A stretch of 36,449 nucleotides of DNA from Anaerolineales bacterium. GTDB taxonomy: Bacteria > Chloroflexota > Anaerolineae > Anaerolineales > DRKV01. A program made the translations under genes and the position numbers. Below are positions 9,836-18,119 of this stretch, piece after piece. Each line of letters opens with the position of its first letter. The first letter of the stretch is position 1. The stretch lies in assembly GCA_024763355.1 (NCBI GenBank), contig JANTFR010000005.1, positions 1 to 36,449 of the forward strand, given 5' to 3'. The notes under the pieces were generated by a model, which saw only the letters and a program-made list of their open reading frames with translations, made no database searches and was not told the origin of the DNA.

Positions 9836-9930
9836 CGCCCGACCAGGCGACTACCCGACAACCTGACCGCCCAACCACTTGACTACCCGACTACCCGACT
9901 ACCCGACTATCTGACTACCCGACTACATCC
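9836..9930 (+). repeat. Octamer tandem array immediately upstream of lon ATG
   Basis: 11 in-phase 8-mers: CGCCCGAC CAGGCGAC TACCCGAC AACCTGAC CGCCCAAC CACTTGAC TACCCGAC x3 TATCTGAC TACCCGAC, then TACATCC-ATG. Confidence 0.95.
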
Positions 9931-12435
9931 ATGTACAACGACGATTTTGATTGGGACGACCCCTCAGAAGACTGGGATGAGGAAACCTTCTCTCCAGAGG
10001 ATGAAGATTTCTTCACCCTTTTACAGCAGCGTACCGATGAACTCTACGCCATCCCGGATGCCGAACCGGATGAAGATGGCACCATTACTGCTGCCGTGCT
10101 CCCGCTGCGGGATGTAGTGGTTTTCCCGCGGATGGTCTCCCCCGTTTTTGTGGGGCGTTCCGTTTCCCTGCAAGCCATCGAGGCGGCGCAGAGGCGGGGA
10201 GAGACGATGATAGCCCTCCTGCAGAAAGACCCGCAGGTGGACGACCCCTCGCCGCAGGATTTCTACTCCATCGGTGTGGAGATGGCCGTGGGGCGGCTGA
10301 TACGCGTCCCTGATGGGGCCAGGGCCGCGCTCGTGCAGGCGCGCCGCCGCCTGGAACTTGTCCACATCACGCAGGCCGATGGGTACTTCCAGGCTAAAGC
10401 CCGGATTGTGAGTGAGTACATCGAGATAGACGAACAGGTGCAGGCCAACATGCGTACCGTGTTGGCCCTTTTTGAGCGCGTCGCCCAACTCAACGATGCT
10501 ATCCCCGAAGACGCCTACCTGTTTGCCATGAACATTGACGAGCCGGGCGTGCTGGCCGACATGGTAGCGACCTCGTTGAACATTAGTTTGAGTGACCGCC
10601 TGGAACTTCTTTTCATGTTCAACCCCCTCAAGCGTTTGGAAAAAGTGCTTTCATTGCTCAACAAGGAATTGCAGGTACTCGAACTGAGCGACGAAATCCA
10701 GAACCGCACCCAAACGGAGATGGACCGTTCCCAGCGGGAGTATTACCTGCGCGAGCAGATGAAGGTCATTCAGTCCGAACTGGGGGAGGGCGACCCCTGG
10801 ACGCGGGAGGTCAACGAACTGCGCGCCAAAGTCGAGGCGGCGGAACTCCCCGATGAAGTGCAGGCCCGCGCCCTGCGGGAGGTGGAACGTCTTTCCCAGA
10901 TGCCGCCCATGTCCCCGGAGGGGGGCGTCATCCGCTCTTACCTGGAGTGGATTCTGGAACTCCCCTGGGCGAATCTCACCGAGGACAACCTGGATTTGAA
11001 GCATGCCACCGAAGTGCTGGAGCGCAACCACTACGGCCTGCCCCGCGCCAAAGAGCGCATTCTGGAGTACATCGCCGTGCGCAGCCTCAAACCGGAGAAA
11101 GCCGCCCGGCAGCCCATTTTGTGCTTTGTAGGCCCGCCGGGAACGGGCAAGACCTCCCTGGGACGCTCGATTGCCGAAGCGCTGGGACGCAAATTCGTGC
11201 GCGTCTCGTTGGGCGGAGTGCGCGATGAAGCCGAAATCCGCGGCCACCGGCGCACCTACATCGGCGCGCTGCCCGGACGTATCCTCCAAACCATCCGCCG
11301 GGCCGGGACGCGCAACCCCCTCTTCATGCTGGACGAGATTGATAAACTGGGCAGCGACTACCGCGGCGATCCCTCCTCTGCCTTGCTGGAAGTCCTCGAC
11401 CCGGAGCAAAACCACGCTTTCTCTGACCACTATCTGGAAGTACCCTTCGATCTTTCGCAGGTTATGTTCATCACTACGGCCAACACGGAAGCCACCATCC
11501 CGCCTGCCTTGCTCGACCGGATGGAAGTCATCGAATTTCCCGGCTACATCGAGGAGGAGAAAGTCGAGATTGCCCGCCGTTTCCTCATCCCCCGCCAAAT
11601 CGAGGAAAGCGGTCTGGAGCCGAAAGAAATCCACTTCTCCGCGGGAGCCTTGCAGCGTATCATCCGGGAATATACCTACGAGGCCGGAGTGCGTAACCTG
11701 GAGCGGGAAATCGGGCGTGTCTGCCGCAAAATCGCCCGCCTGAAGGCTGCCGGCAAGCCCTATCCCTCGCAAATCACCGCCGCCAGCATGGAGAAATTCC
11801 TTGGCCCGCCCCAGTTCTTCAATCAGGAAGCGGAGCGCGAGGACGAAGTCGGGGTGGCGACCGCTCTGGCCTGGACGCCCAACGGGGGTGAAATCATGCC
11901 CGTGGAGGTGCAACTTGTCCCCGGAAAAGGCAATTTGCAAATTACCGGCCAGATTGGCGACGTGATGCAGGAATCCGCCCAGGCCGGGATGACGTATCTC
12001 AAGGCGCACGCGGACGAATTCGGGCTGGACAGCGAGATATTCGACCAACTAGACGTTCACATCCACATCCCCGAAGGCGCTATCCCCAAGGACGGCCCCA
12101 GCGCGGGCGTGACCATCGCCACGGCGCTCATCTCGGCCTTCACGGGGCGTCTCGTGCGGCACGATGTAGGCATGACGGGCGAGATTACTTTGCGCGGGCG
12201 CGTCCTGCCGGTGGGAGGCGTGCGCGAGAAGGTGCTGGCCGCCCATCGTGCCGGTATCAAGACCATCCTCTTGCCGGAGAAAAACCGCAAAGACCTTGTG
12301 GATATTCCCAAGAAGGCGCGCAACGACCTCAACTTGATTTTCACCCGCCGCATGGAAGACGTGTTGAGGGAAGCCCTGCTCCCTGACGTGGTTCAGCCGC
12401 CTCGTTTGCCGAAACGCGAGGCCGAGAACGATTGA
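9931..12435 (+). CDS. lon: ATP-dependent protease La (Lon)
   Basis: LPLRDVVVFPRMVSPVFVGR, GPPGTGKTSLGRSIA Walker A, FMLDEIDKLG Walker B, PKDGPSAGVTIATALISA catalytic Ser. Confidence 0.98.
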   Translation: MYNDDFDWDDPSEDWDEETFSPEDEDFFTLLQQRTDELYAIPDAEPDEDGTITAAVLPLRDVVVFPRMVSPVFVGRSVSLQAIEAAQRRGETMIALLQKDPQVDDPSPQDFYSIGVEMAVGRLIRVPDGARAALVQARRRLELVHITQADGYFQAKARIVSEYIEIDEQVQANMRTVLALFERVAQLNDAIPEDAYLFAMNIDEPGVLADMVATSLNISLSDRLELLFMFNPLKRLEKVLSLLNKELQVLELSDEIQNRTQTEMDRSQREYYLREQMKVIQSELGEGDPWTREVNELRAKVEAAELPDEVQARALREVERLSQMPPMSPEGGVIRSYLEWILELPWANLTEDNLDLKHATEVLERNHYGLPRAKERILEYIAVRSLKPEKAARQPILCFVGPPGTGKTSLGRSIAEALGRKFVRVSLGGVRDEAEIRGHRRTYIGALPGRILQTIRRAGTRNPLFMLDEIDKLGSDYRGDPSSALLEVLDPEQNHAFSDHYLEVPFDLSQVMFITTANTEATIPPALLDRMEVIEFPGYIEEEKVEIARRFLIPRQIEESGLEPKEIHFSAGALQRIIREYTYEAGVRNLEREIGRVCRKIARLKAAGKPYPSQITAASMEKFLGPPQFFNQEAEREDEVGVATALAWTPNGGEIMPVEVQLVPGKGNLQITGQIGDVMQESAQAGMTYLKAHADEFGLDSEIFDQLDVHIHIPEGAIPKDGPSAGVTIATALISAFTGRLVRHDVGMTGEITLRGRVLPVGGVREKVLAAHRAGIKTILLPEKNRKDLVDIPKKARNDLNLIFTRRMEDVLREALLPDVVQPPRLPKREAEND

Positions 12436-12436
12436 C

Positions 12437-13804
12437 ATGCCTCTTGACCTTACCCCCGGCCCGCAGCGCCATACCTTTCCCGAAAACGTCTCCGTTCTTG
12501 CCCTGGCCGAGGCGCTCAGCGCCCTGGCAAATGCGGATGGCGGAGAGGTTCTTCTGGGGGTTAGCCCTGCCGGGAGGGAAGTCATCGGCTTGCACGACCC
12601 GCAGGGGGCGGTTGACCGCGTCTTTCAGGCCGTCTTGCGCGTTCAGCCGCCGCTGGTGCTGCCCGTGCCGGAAGTCGTTCTCCACGATGGACGCCCCCTG
12701 CTGAGAATTACTGTGCCCCCCGGTCTGCCGCACGTTTACAGTTTGGACGGTCGTTACCTGACCCGCAAGGGTGCTCGCAGCGTGCCGCTGGCGGCGGAGA
12801 AACTGCGCCGTCTTCTCGTGGAGCGCGGGGCGGTGCAATTCGAGAGTTTGCTGCCTCCGCAAGCCGATTGGGGCGCGCTGGACGAGGTCCAAATCGAGGC
12901 CTACCGCCAGGCCATCGGCCTGCCCGCCGAACTCCCTCCGCAGGAGATTCTGCTGCGCCGCGGCTGCGCCCGCCAGACCCCGGAGGGGAAGGTGGCCCCC
13001 ACGTATGCAGGCCTGCTGCTCTTCGGAAAACATCCCAGACAGCATCTCCCCAGCGCGGTTATCCTGGCAGCACGTTTTACCGGTGATACTTTCGGAGAAG
13101 CCTTTCTCAAACAGGAAATCGAGGGCACACTGCCGCAGCAATTGCGCCGGGCGGAGGCTTTTCTGCGCGACCATCTCCCGAAGGTAGTGCGCATGGATGG
13201 GATGGCGCACCGTGAAGCATGGGTGTATCCCTTTGAGGCGGTGCGCGAGTTACTCGTCAATGCCGTAGCGCATCGCGATTACAATCGCCAAGGGGATAGC
13301 GTCCACCTCAACCTGTTTGCCGACCACTTGGAAGTCCATTCTCCCGGCGGACTGCCCGGCCCTGTCACGCTTGATAACCTTTTGCAGGCGCGTTATTCGC
13401 GCAACCCGGTCATCGTGCAGGTGTTGGCCGACCTGGGTTTTGTGGAGCGTTTGGGGTATGGCCTTGACCGGGTGGTAGCCTCCGTGCGTCAGGCGGGGCT
13501 GCCGCAGCCGCGTTTCGAGGAGGTGGCCGGTTCGTTTCGGGTGCATCTGTTTGGCGGGTCATCCCCTTCCCACACGCCTTCGCAGACCGATGTGTACGCG
13601 GATATTCCTCTCAACCCGCGTCAGGAGCGTCTCGTGGTATACCTGCTCCAAAACCGGCGCATCACCAACCGGGAGTATCAACAGTTGTGCCCCGACGTGC
13701 ACCCCGAGACTTTGCGCCGCGACCTGGCCGACCTCTCCCGCCGCGGCCTGGTGCTCAAAATGGGGGCCAAACGCGGCACGTATTACGTCCTCAAGCCCCG
13801 CTGA
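12437..13804 (+). CDS. AlbA_2 (Schlafen-like) domain ATP-binding regulator with winged-helix C-terminus
   Basis: ALANADGGEVLLGV, DGRYLTRKGARSVPLA, YPFEAVRELLVNAVAHRDY, FVERLGYGLDRV; C-terminal NREYQQLCPDVHPETLRRDLADLSRRGLV HTH; starts 1 nt after lon stop. Confidence 0.85.
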   Translation: MPLDLTPGPQRHTFPENVSVLALAEALSALANADGGEVLLGVSPAGREVIGLHDPQGAVDRVFQAVLRVQPPLVLPVPEVVLHDGRPLLRITVPPGLPHVYSLDGRYLTRKGARSVPLAAEKLRRLLVERGAVQFESLLPPQADWGALDEVQIEAYRQAIGLPAELPPQEILLRRGCARQTPEGKVAPTYAGLLLFGKHPRQHLPSAVILAARFTGDTFGEAFLKQEIEGTLPQQLRRAEAFLRDHLPKVVRMDGMAHREAWVYPFEAVRELLVNAVAHRDYNRQGDSVHLNLFADHLEVHSPGGLPGPVTLDNLLQARYSRNPVIVQVLADLGFVERLGYGLDRVVASVRQAGLPQPRFEEVAGSFRVHLFGGSSPSHTPSQTDVYADIPLNPRQERLVVYLLQNRRITNREYQQLCPDVHPETLRRDLADLSRRGLVLKMGAKRGTYYVLKPR

Positions 13805-13951
13805 TAGAGACGGGACTGGCGTCTCTCGTTACTATCTCCTGCTCGGCTGTATGACTCCCGAACAGGGGTAAAATGCGGAGAGAAAATTGCTATGTCTTTT
13901 TTATTTTTTTTTGCAAAGTATTCTGGTATCATTCTTCCTTGAGGTGCATTT

Positions 13952-14332
13952 ATGAGCGCGAAAATTCTGATTTTAGAGGATGACCCCCAACTCCAGGAAA
14001 TCTTTGGGCGTTTCCTGAAGCGTCAGGGATACGAAACCTTCAGCGCCTCCTCGCTGAAGGCCGGGCGTGAACGCTTGACAGGAGGGCAGTTCGACATTTT
14101 CTTGTGTGACATGCGCCTTCCCGATGGCGACGGCCTGACGCTTGTAGAGGAATTCCGTGATACTTTGCGAGATGCCGGAACGCAGGTAGTCGTAGTTTCC
14201 GCCGAGCCGCAGTACACTTCCCTGGCGGAGGAACTTGGCATCGAATTCTTCTTGACCAAGCCGGTTTCCCTGCAGATGCTGGGGGTTTTGCTGGAACGTC
14301 TGTTGCTCAAGAGGGAGAAACCTCGTGATTAA
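13952..14332 (+). CDS. Single-domain response regulator (receiver)
   Basis: ILILEDDPQLQEIFGRFLKRQGY, FLCDMRLPDGDGL phospho-Asp, VVVVSAE, FFLTKPVSL. Confidence 0.93.
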   Translation: MSAKILILEDDPQLQEIFGRFLKRQGYETFSASSLKAGRERLTGGQFDIFLCDMRLPDGDGLTLVEEFRDTLRDAGTQVVVVSAEPQYTSLAEELGIEFFLTKPVSLQMLGVLLERLLLKREKPRD

Positions 14333-16655
14333 GTTCTCGCGGAACTGGTTTGCGCGCCTGGACGCTTTCATGTCGCGCTCCACCCTCCCTGAGCGCATGC
14401 GTGCCTTGCTGCTGATGTGGGAAATTGGTGTGTTGCTATTGCTGATGGGGATTTACCTGTACACAGCCTTTTCTTTTGTGCGGCAAGTCAAGGAGGAACG
14501 ACTGGATGGAGAAATAACCCTGGCCCAGAAGCGGTTTGCCGAGTTTGGAGATGGACTCTCCACACAGGCGCGCTTTATAGCCCAATCTGGCGACCTGGCC
14601 CAGGCAGTTTCCGGCGGCGACCGCGATGGAGCGCGTGAAGCGGTTGTTCAGCGTATTCGGTTCTTCGATATAGATAATGTGGATGTGCTGGGGCTTGACG
14701 GGGATTCCGTTGTGGAAATTCACCGTGCTTTTGGGGTTGGCCATGATGCCTGGATGCCTCTGTTTCAACGCGCCGCGCAAGGCGAGACAGTGCTTTCTTT
14801 GATTTCGGTTCCCGCTGCGGAGGGAACCCCCCCCCGTCATCTGCTCGTGGCCGCCGCCCCGCTGCGGGATAATGATAGCGCTATTATGGGAGTGGTGGCC
14901 GTTGGGCAATCGCTGGATGATGAGCGTCTGGGAAATCTGTTGTTTGCCCGGCCGGATGTTCATGCCGCCCTGTATGGAGACGGCGTTTATTGGGCGGGGG
15001 ATGCGCACTCCGGTGAAGAGGAACGCTTGAGCCGCATCCTCGCGGATACAGCCTACGTGCGTCAGGCTGTGGAAACGGGCATACCAGTGATAAGGCCTCT
15101 CCCCTTATTGCCCGGCCTGGAGCCGTACATCAGTGCCTATGTTCCTCTTTCCGTGGGAGGAGAGAGCCGCCTGGTGCTGGCTTTGGCCGTGGACATCCAG
15201 AATTTGATTGCCACCCGGCGCAATACGATTATCGGGTTTGCGCTTTTGCTGGTGATTGGAATGGCTGTTTTACAATACCTCCTGGTAGGCCTCGTCCGGC
15301 ATACAGTGGCGCGCCCTTTGCAAGAAATGGCGCGGGTCTCCGAAGCGTTTGTCGGAGGCCAGTACGATTTGACGGTCTCCATTCACTCCAGCGGGGACAT
15401 GCAGCGGATGGTAGAGAGTTTTAATCGCATGGCCGCTACCGTGAGCGAGCGGGATGCCCGCCTGAAAGAGTTTAACCGTACGCTGGAAATTCAGGTGGCG
15501 GAGCGCACGGCGGAATTGCAGCGCATGGAGACTGCGGTGCGGGCTGCGGCCAACGCGGTGGTTATCACAGATACCAGGGGAGTGATTCGCTGGGTCAACC
15601 CCGCTTTCGAGCGCTTGACAGGATACAGCGCCGAGGAGGCCATCGGTGAGACCTCAAGGATTCTGCGTTCGGGAATCCAATCCGACGATTTTTATCGGCA
15701 AATGTGGGAGACCATAGAAGCCGGCGAAGTGTGGCGAGGCGAACTGGTCAATCGCCGTAAAGACGGTTCGCTGTACGTCGAACACATGACTATCGCCCCG
15801 GTACGGAATGAGGACGGCGTTATCACAGATTACATTGCCATCAAGGAAGACATCACCGAATACCGCCGGCTTGTGGATGAATTGCAGCGCGCCCGTCAGG
15901 AAGCCGAGGCTGCCAATCAGGCCAAGAGTCAATTCCTGGCGAATATGAGCCACGAATTCCGCACACCTTTGACGGCCATTGTGGGATACAGTGAATTGTT
16001 GGAAGAAGATATTCTGGAGAAGGGCTATCTGACTTTCCTGCCGGATGTGCGCAGTATCCGGCAAGCGGGAGAGCACCTGGCTTCCTTGATTGACGCTGTG
16101 CTGGACTTGGCAAAAATCGAGGCCGGATACATGCAACTGGATATCCGCTCCTTCCCTGTAGATGAGATTTTGCGCTCTGTCATTGCTACGATGGAGCCGT
16201 TATTTGCCAAAAGCGGTAATCGCCTGGAGGTGAGCATGCCGCCCGACCTGGGAGAAATGACCGCCGATTCTACGAAAACGCGCCAGATTTTGATTAATTT
16301 GTTGGGCAATGCCAACAAGTTCACCGAACAAGGGATTGTCACCTTGCGTTCCAGACGCTTCACAGACGAGAAAGGGAAAGCCTGGGTGGAATTTCAGGTA
16401 CAGGATACCGGGATTGGCATGACAGAGGAGCAACTGGAGCGCATTTTCGACGAATTTGTGCAGGCCGACCCCTCCGTGACGCGTGCGTTCGGTGGCACCG
16501 GCCTGGGATTGAGCGTCAGTAAACATTTCTGCGAAATGATGGGCGGTACCATTTTCGCGGAAAGCGAGGTCGGCAAGGGCAGCACCTTCACTGTGCGCCT
16601 GCCCGCCAATGTGGCTACATCAACGAAAGGCAAACCTGATGAACGCAAGTATTGA
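14325..16655 (+). CDS. Membrane sensor histidine kinase (double-Cache-like, HAMP, PAS, HisKA, HATPase)
   Basis: Two TM segments bracketing ~270-aa extracellular region; HAMP after IGFALLLVIGMAVLQYLLVGLV; PAS AVVITDTRGVIRWVNPAFERLTGYS; FLANMSHEFRTPLTAIVGYSELL; GGTGLGLSVSKHFCEMMGG. Confidence 0.93.
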   Translation: MIKFSRNWFARLDAFMSRSTLPERMRALLLMWEIGVLLLLMGIYLYTAFSFVRQVKEERLDGEITLAQKRFAEFGDGLSTQARFIAQSGDLAQAVSGGDRDGAREAVVQRIRFFDIDNVDVLGLDGDSVVEIHRAFGVGHDAWMPLFQRAAQGETVLSLISVPAAEGTPPRHLLVAAAPLRDNDSAIMGVVAVGQSLDDERLGNLLFARPDVHAALYGDGVYWAGDAHSGEEERLSRILADTAYVRQAVETGIPVIRPLPLLPGLEPYISAYVPLSVGGESRLVLALAVDIQNLIATRRNTIIGFALLLVIGMAVLQYLLVGLVRHTVARPLQEMARVSEAFVGGQYDLTVSIHSSGDMQRMVESFNRMAATVSERDARLKEFNRTLEIQVAERTAELQRMETAVRAAANAVVITDTRGVIRWVNPAFERLTGYSAEEAIGETSRILRSGIQSDDFYRQMWETIEAGEVWRGELVNRRKDGSLYVEHMTIAPVRNEDGVITDYIAIKEDITEYRRLVDELQRARQEAEAANQAKSQFLANMSHEFRTPLTAIVGYSELLEEDILEKGYLTFLPDVRSIRQAGEHLASLIDAVLDLAKIEAGYMQLDIRSFPVDEILRSVIATMEPLFAKSGNRLEVSMPPDLGEMTADSTKTRQILINLLGNANKFTEQGIVTLRSRRFTDEKGKAWVEFQVQDTGIGMTEEQLERIFDEFVQADPSVTRAFGGTGLGLSVSKHFCEMMGGTIFAESEVGKGSTFTVRLPANVATSTKGKPDERKY

Positions 16656-17064
16656 GCAATCCGCACATCCATCTTCTCGGCCCGTCGTCCTGCTCATTGA
16701 AGATAATTTCATGAATCGGGATATGCTGGCGCGGCGTTTGCAGCGCCGCGGCTTTCGTACGCTGGATGCGGAGGATGGCTTGCGGGGGCTGCAAACCGCC
16801 CGTCAAGAGAAGCCCGACCTTATCTTGCTTGACATCAGTCTCCCGGAAATGGATGGCTACGAGGTTGCCCGGCGTCTCAAAAGCGAGCCGGAGACATCTG
16901 CTATTCCGATTATTGCTTTGACAGCCCATGCTCTTTCGGAAGACCGGGATAAAGCCTTGAATGCCGGCTGCGATGCGTACGCCATCAAGCCGGTGGATTT
17001 TCCCGCTTTGCTGGACACAATGCGGCGGCTGTTGGGGGCCTCCCAAGGAGAGCAAGAGGCATGA
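16639..17064 (+). CDS. Single-domain response regulator (receiver)
   Basis: VVLLIEDNFMNRDMLARRLQRRGF, LILLDISLPEMDGYEVARRLK, IIALTAHALSEDRDKALNAGCDAYAIKPVD; ATG overlaps upstream stop. Confidence 0.93.
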   Translation: MNASIEQSAHPSSRPVVLLIEDNFMNRDMLARRLQRRGFRTLDAEDGLRGLQTARQEKPDLILLDISLPEMDGYEVARRLKSEPETSAIPIIALTAHALSEDRDKALNAGCDAYAIKPVDFPALLDTMRRLLGASQGEQEA

Positions 17065-18119
17065 CGCTGCAGCAACATCGCATCCTGATTGTGGATGACC
17101 AGCCTACCAACCGCGACTTGCTGGCCCGGCATATCCGTCGTATGGGACACACCTGGGAAATGGCCGAGAATGGGCGCGTGGCGTTGGAGAAACTCCGTTC
17201 CCGGCCCTTTGACCTTATGCTGCTGGACATCATGATGCCGGAAATGAGCGGGTACGAAGTTCTGGAGCACATGCAGCAGGAAGACGACCTTCGTAACGTG
17301 CCTGTCATCGTGGTATCAGCGGTCAATGACCAGAGCAGTGTGGTACGCTGCATCGAATTGGGCGCAACAGATTACCTCTTCAAGCCTTTTGACCGGGTGC
17401 TGCTGCGTGCCCGGATTACGGCCAGTCTGATGCGCAAATCCTGGCACGACCAGGAATTGGAATACCGCCGCCGCATCGAAGAAGAACAGGCCAAATCGGA
17501 GCGCCTGCTGCTCAACGTGCTGCCTGCTCCGATTGCCGACCGCCTCAAGGCCGGTGAGGAACCCATTGCAGACCTGTTCGATGACGCCACCGTCCTGTTT
17601 GCCGACCTGGTGGGGTTCACCGCCTATGCCGCGGAACATACCCCCGATGCCGTCGTAGATGCGCTCAACCGTGTGTACACGCGCTTTGATGCCATTGTCT
17701 CGCACCATGGTCTGGAGAAAATCAAAACCATCGGCGACGCTTACATGGCCGTAGGAGGCATCCCTCTCCCTTTGGATGGTCATGCCGAGGCGGCTGCCCT
17801 GGCCGCCCTGGAGATGCAGGCTGCCTTGCCGGAAATTAATGCCGACCTGGGAACGGATTTGCAAATGCGCATTGGGCTGAACAGCGGGCCGGTCGTCGCC
17901 GGCGTCATCGGACGGCACAAATTTTCCTACGACGTATGGGGCGATACGGTCAATACCGCCAGCCGCATGCAGACGCTGGCCGAGGCGGGGCAAATTCGTG
18001 TCACTGCAAGTCTCTATTTTCGAGTGCGCCACATGTTTGAGATGGAAGCGTGTCCCCCTCTTGTGGTCAAAGGGAAAGGGCGACTGGAAACATACGTTTT
18101 GTTAGGCAGGAAGGAATGA
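17061..18119 (+). CDS. Receiver domain fused to class III adenylate cyclase
   Basis: RILIVDDQPTNRDLLARHI, MLLDIMMPEMSGYEVLEHM; TVLFADLVGFTAYA, EKIKTIGDAYMAVGGIP, YDVWGDTVNTASRMQ. Confidence 0.95.
   Translation: MTLQQHRILIVDDQPTNRDLLARHIRRMGHTWEMAENGRVALEKLRSRPFDLMLLDIMMPEMSGYEVLEHMQQEDDLRNVPVIVVSAVNDQSSVVRCIELGATDYLFKPFDRVLLRARITASLMRKSWHDQELEYRRRIEEEQAKSERLLLNVLPAPIADRLKAGEEPIADLFDDATVLFADLVGFTAYAAEHTPDAVVDALNRVYTRFDAIVSHHGLEKIKTIGDAYMAVGGIPLPLDGHAEAAALAALEMQAALPEINADLGTDLQMRIGLNSGPVVAGVIGRHKFSYDVWGDTVNTASRMQTLAEAGQIRVTASLYFRVRHMFEMEACPPLVVKGKGRLETYVLLGRKE

Noticed and set aside
9836-9930. Possible CRISPR array
   Set aside because: Repeats are contiguous 8-mers with no spacers, and no cas genes are present
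10651-12048. 465-aa ORF on - strand
   Set aside because: Antisense to lon; mirror ORF artefact
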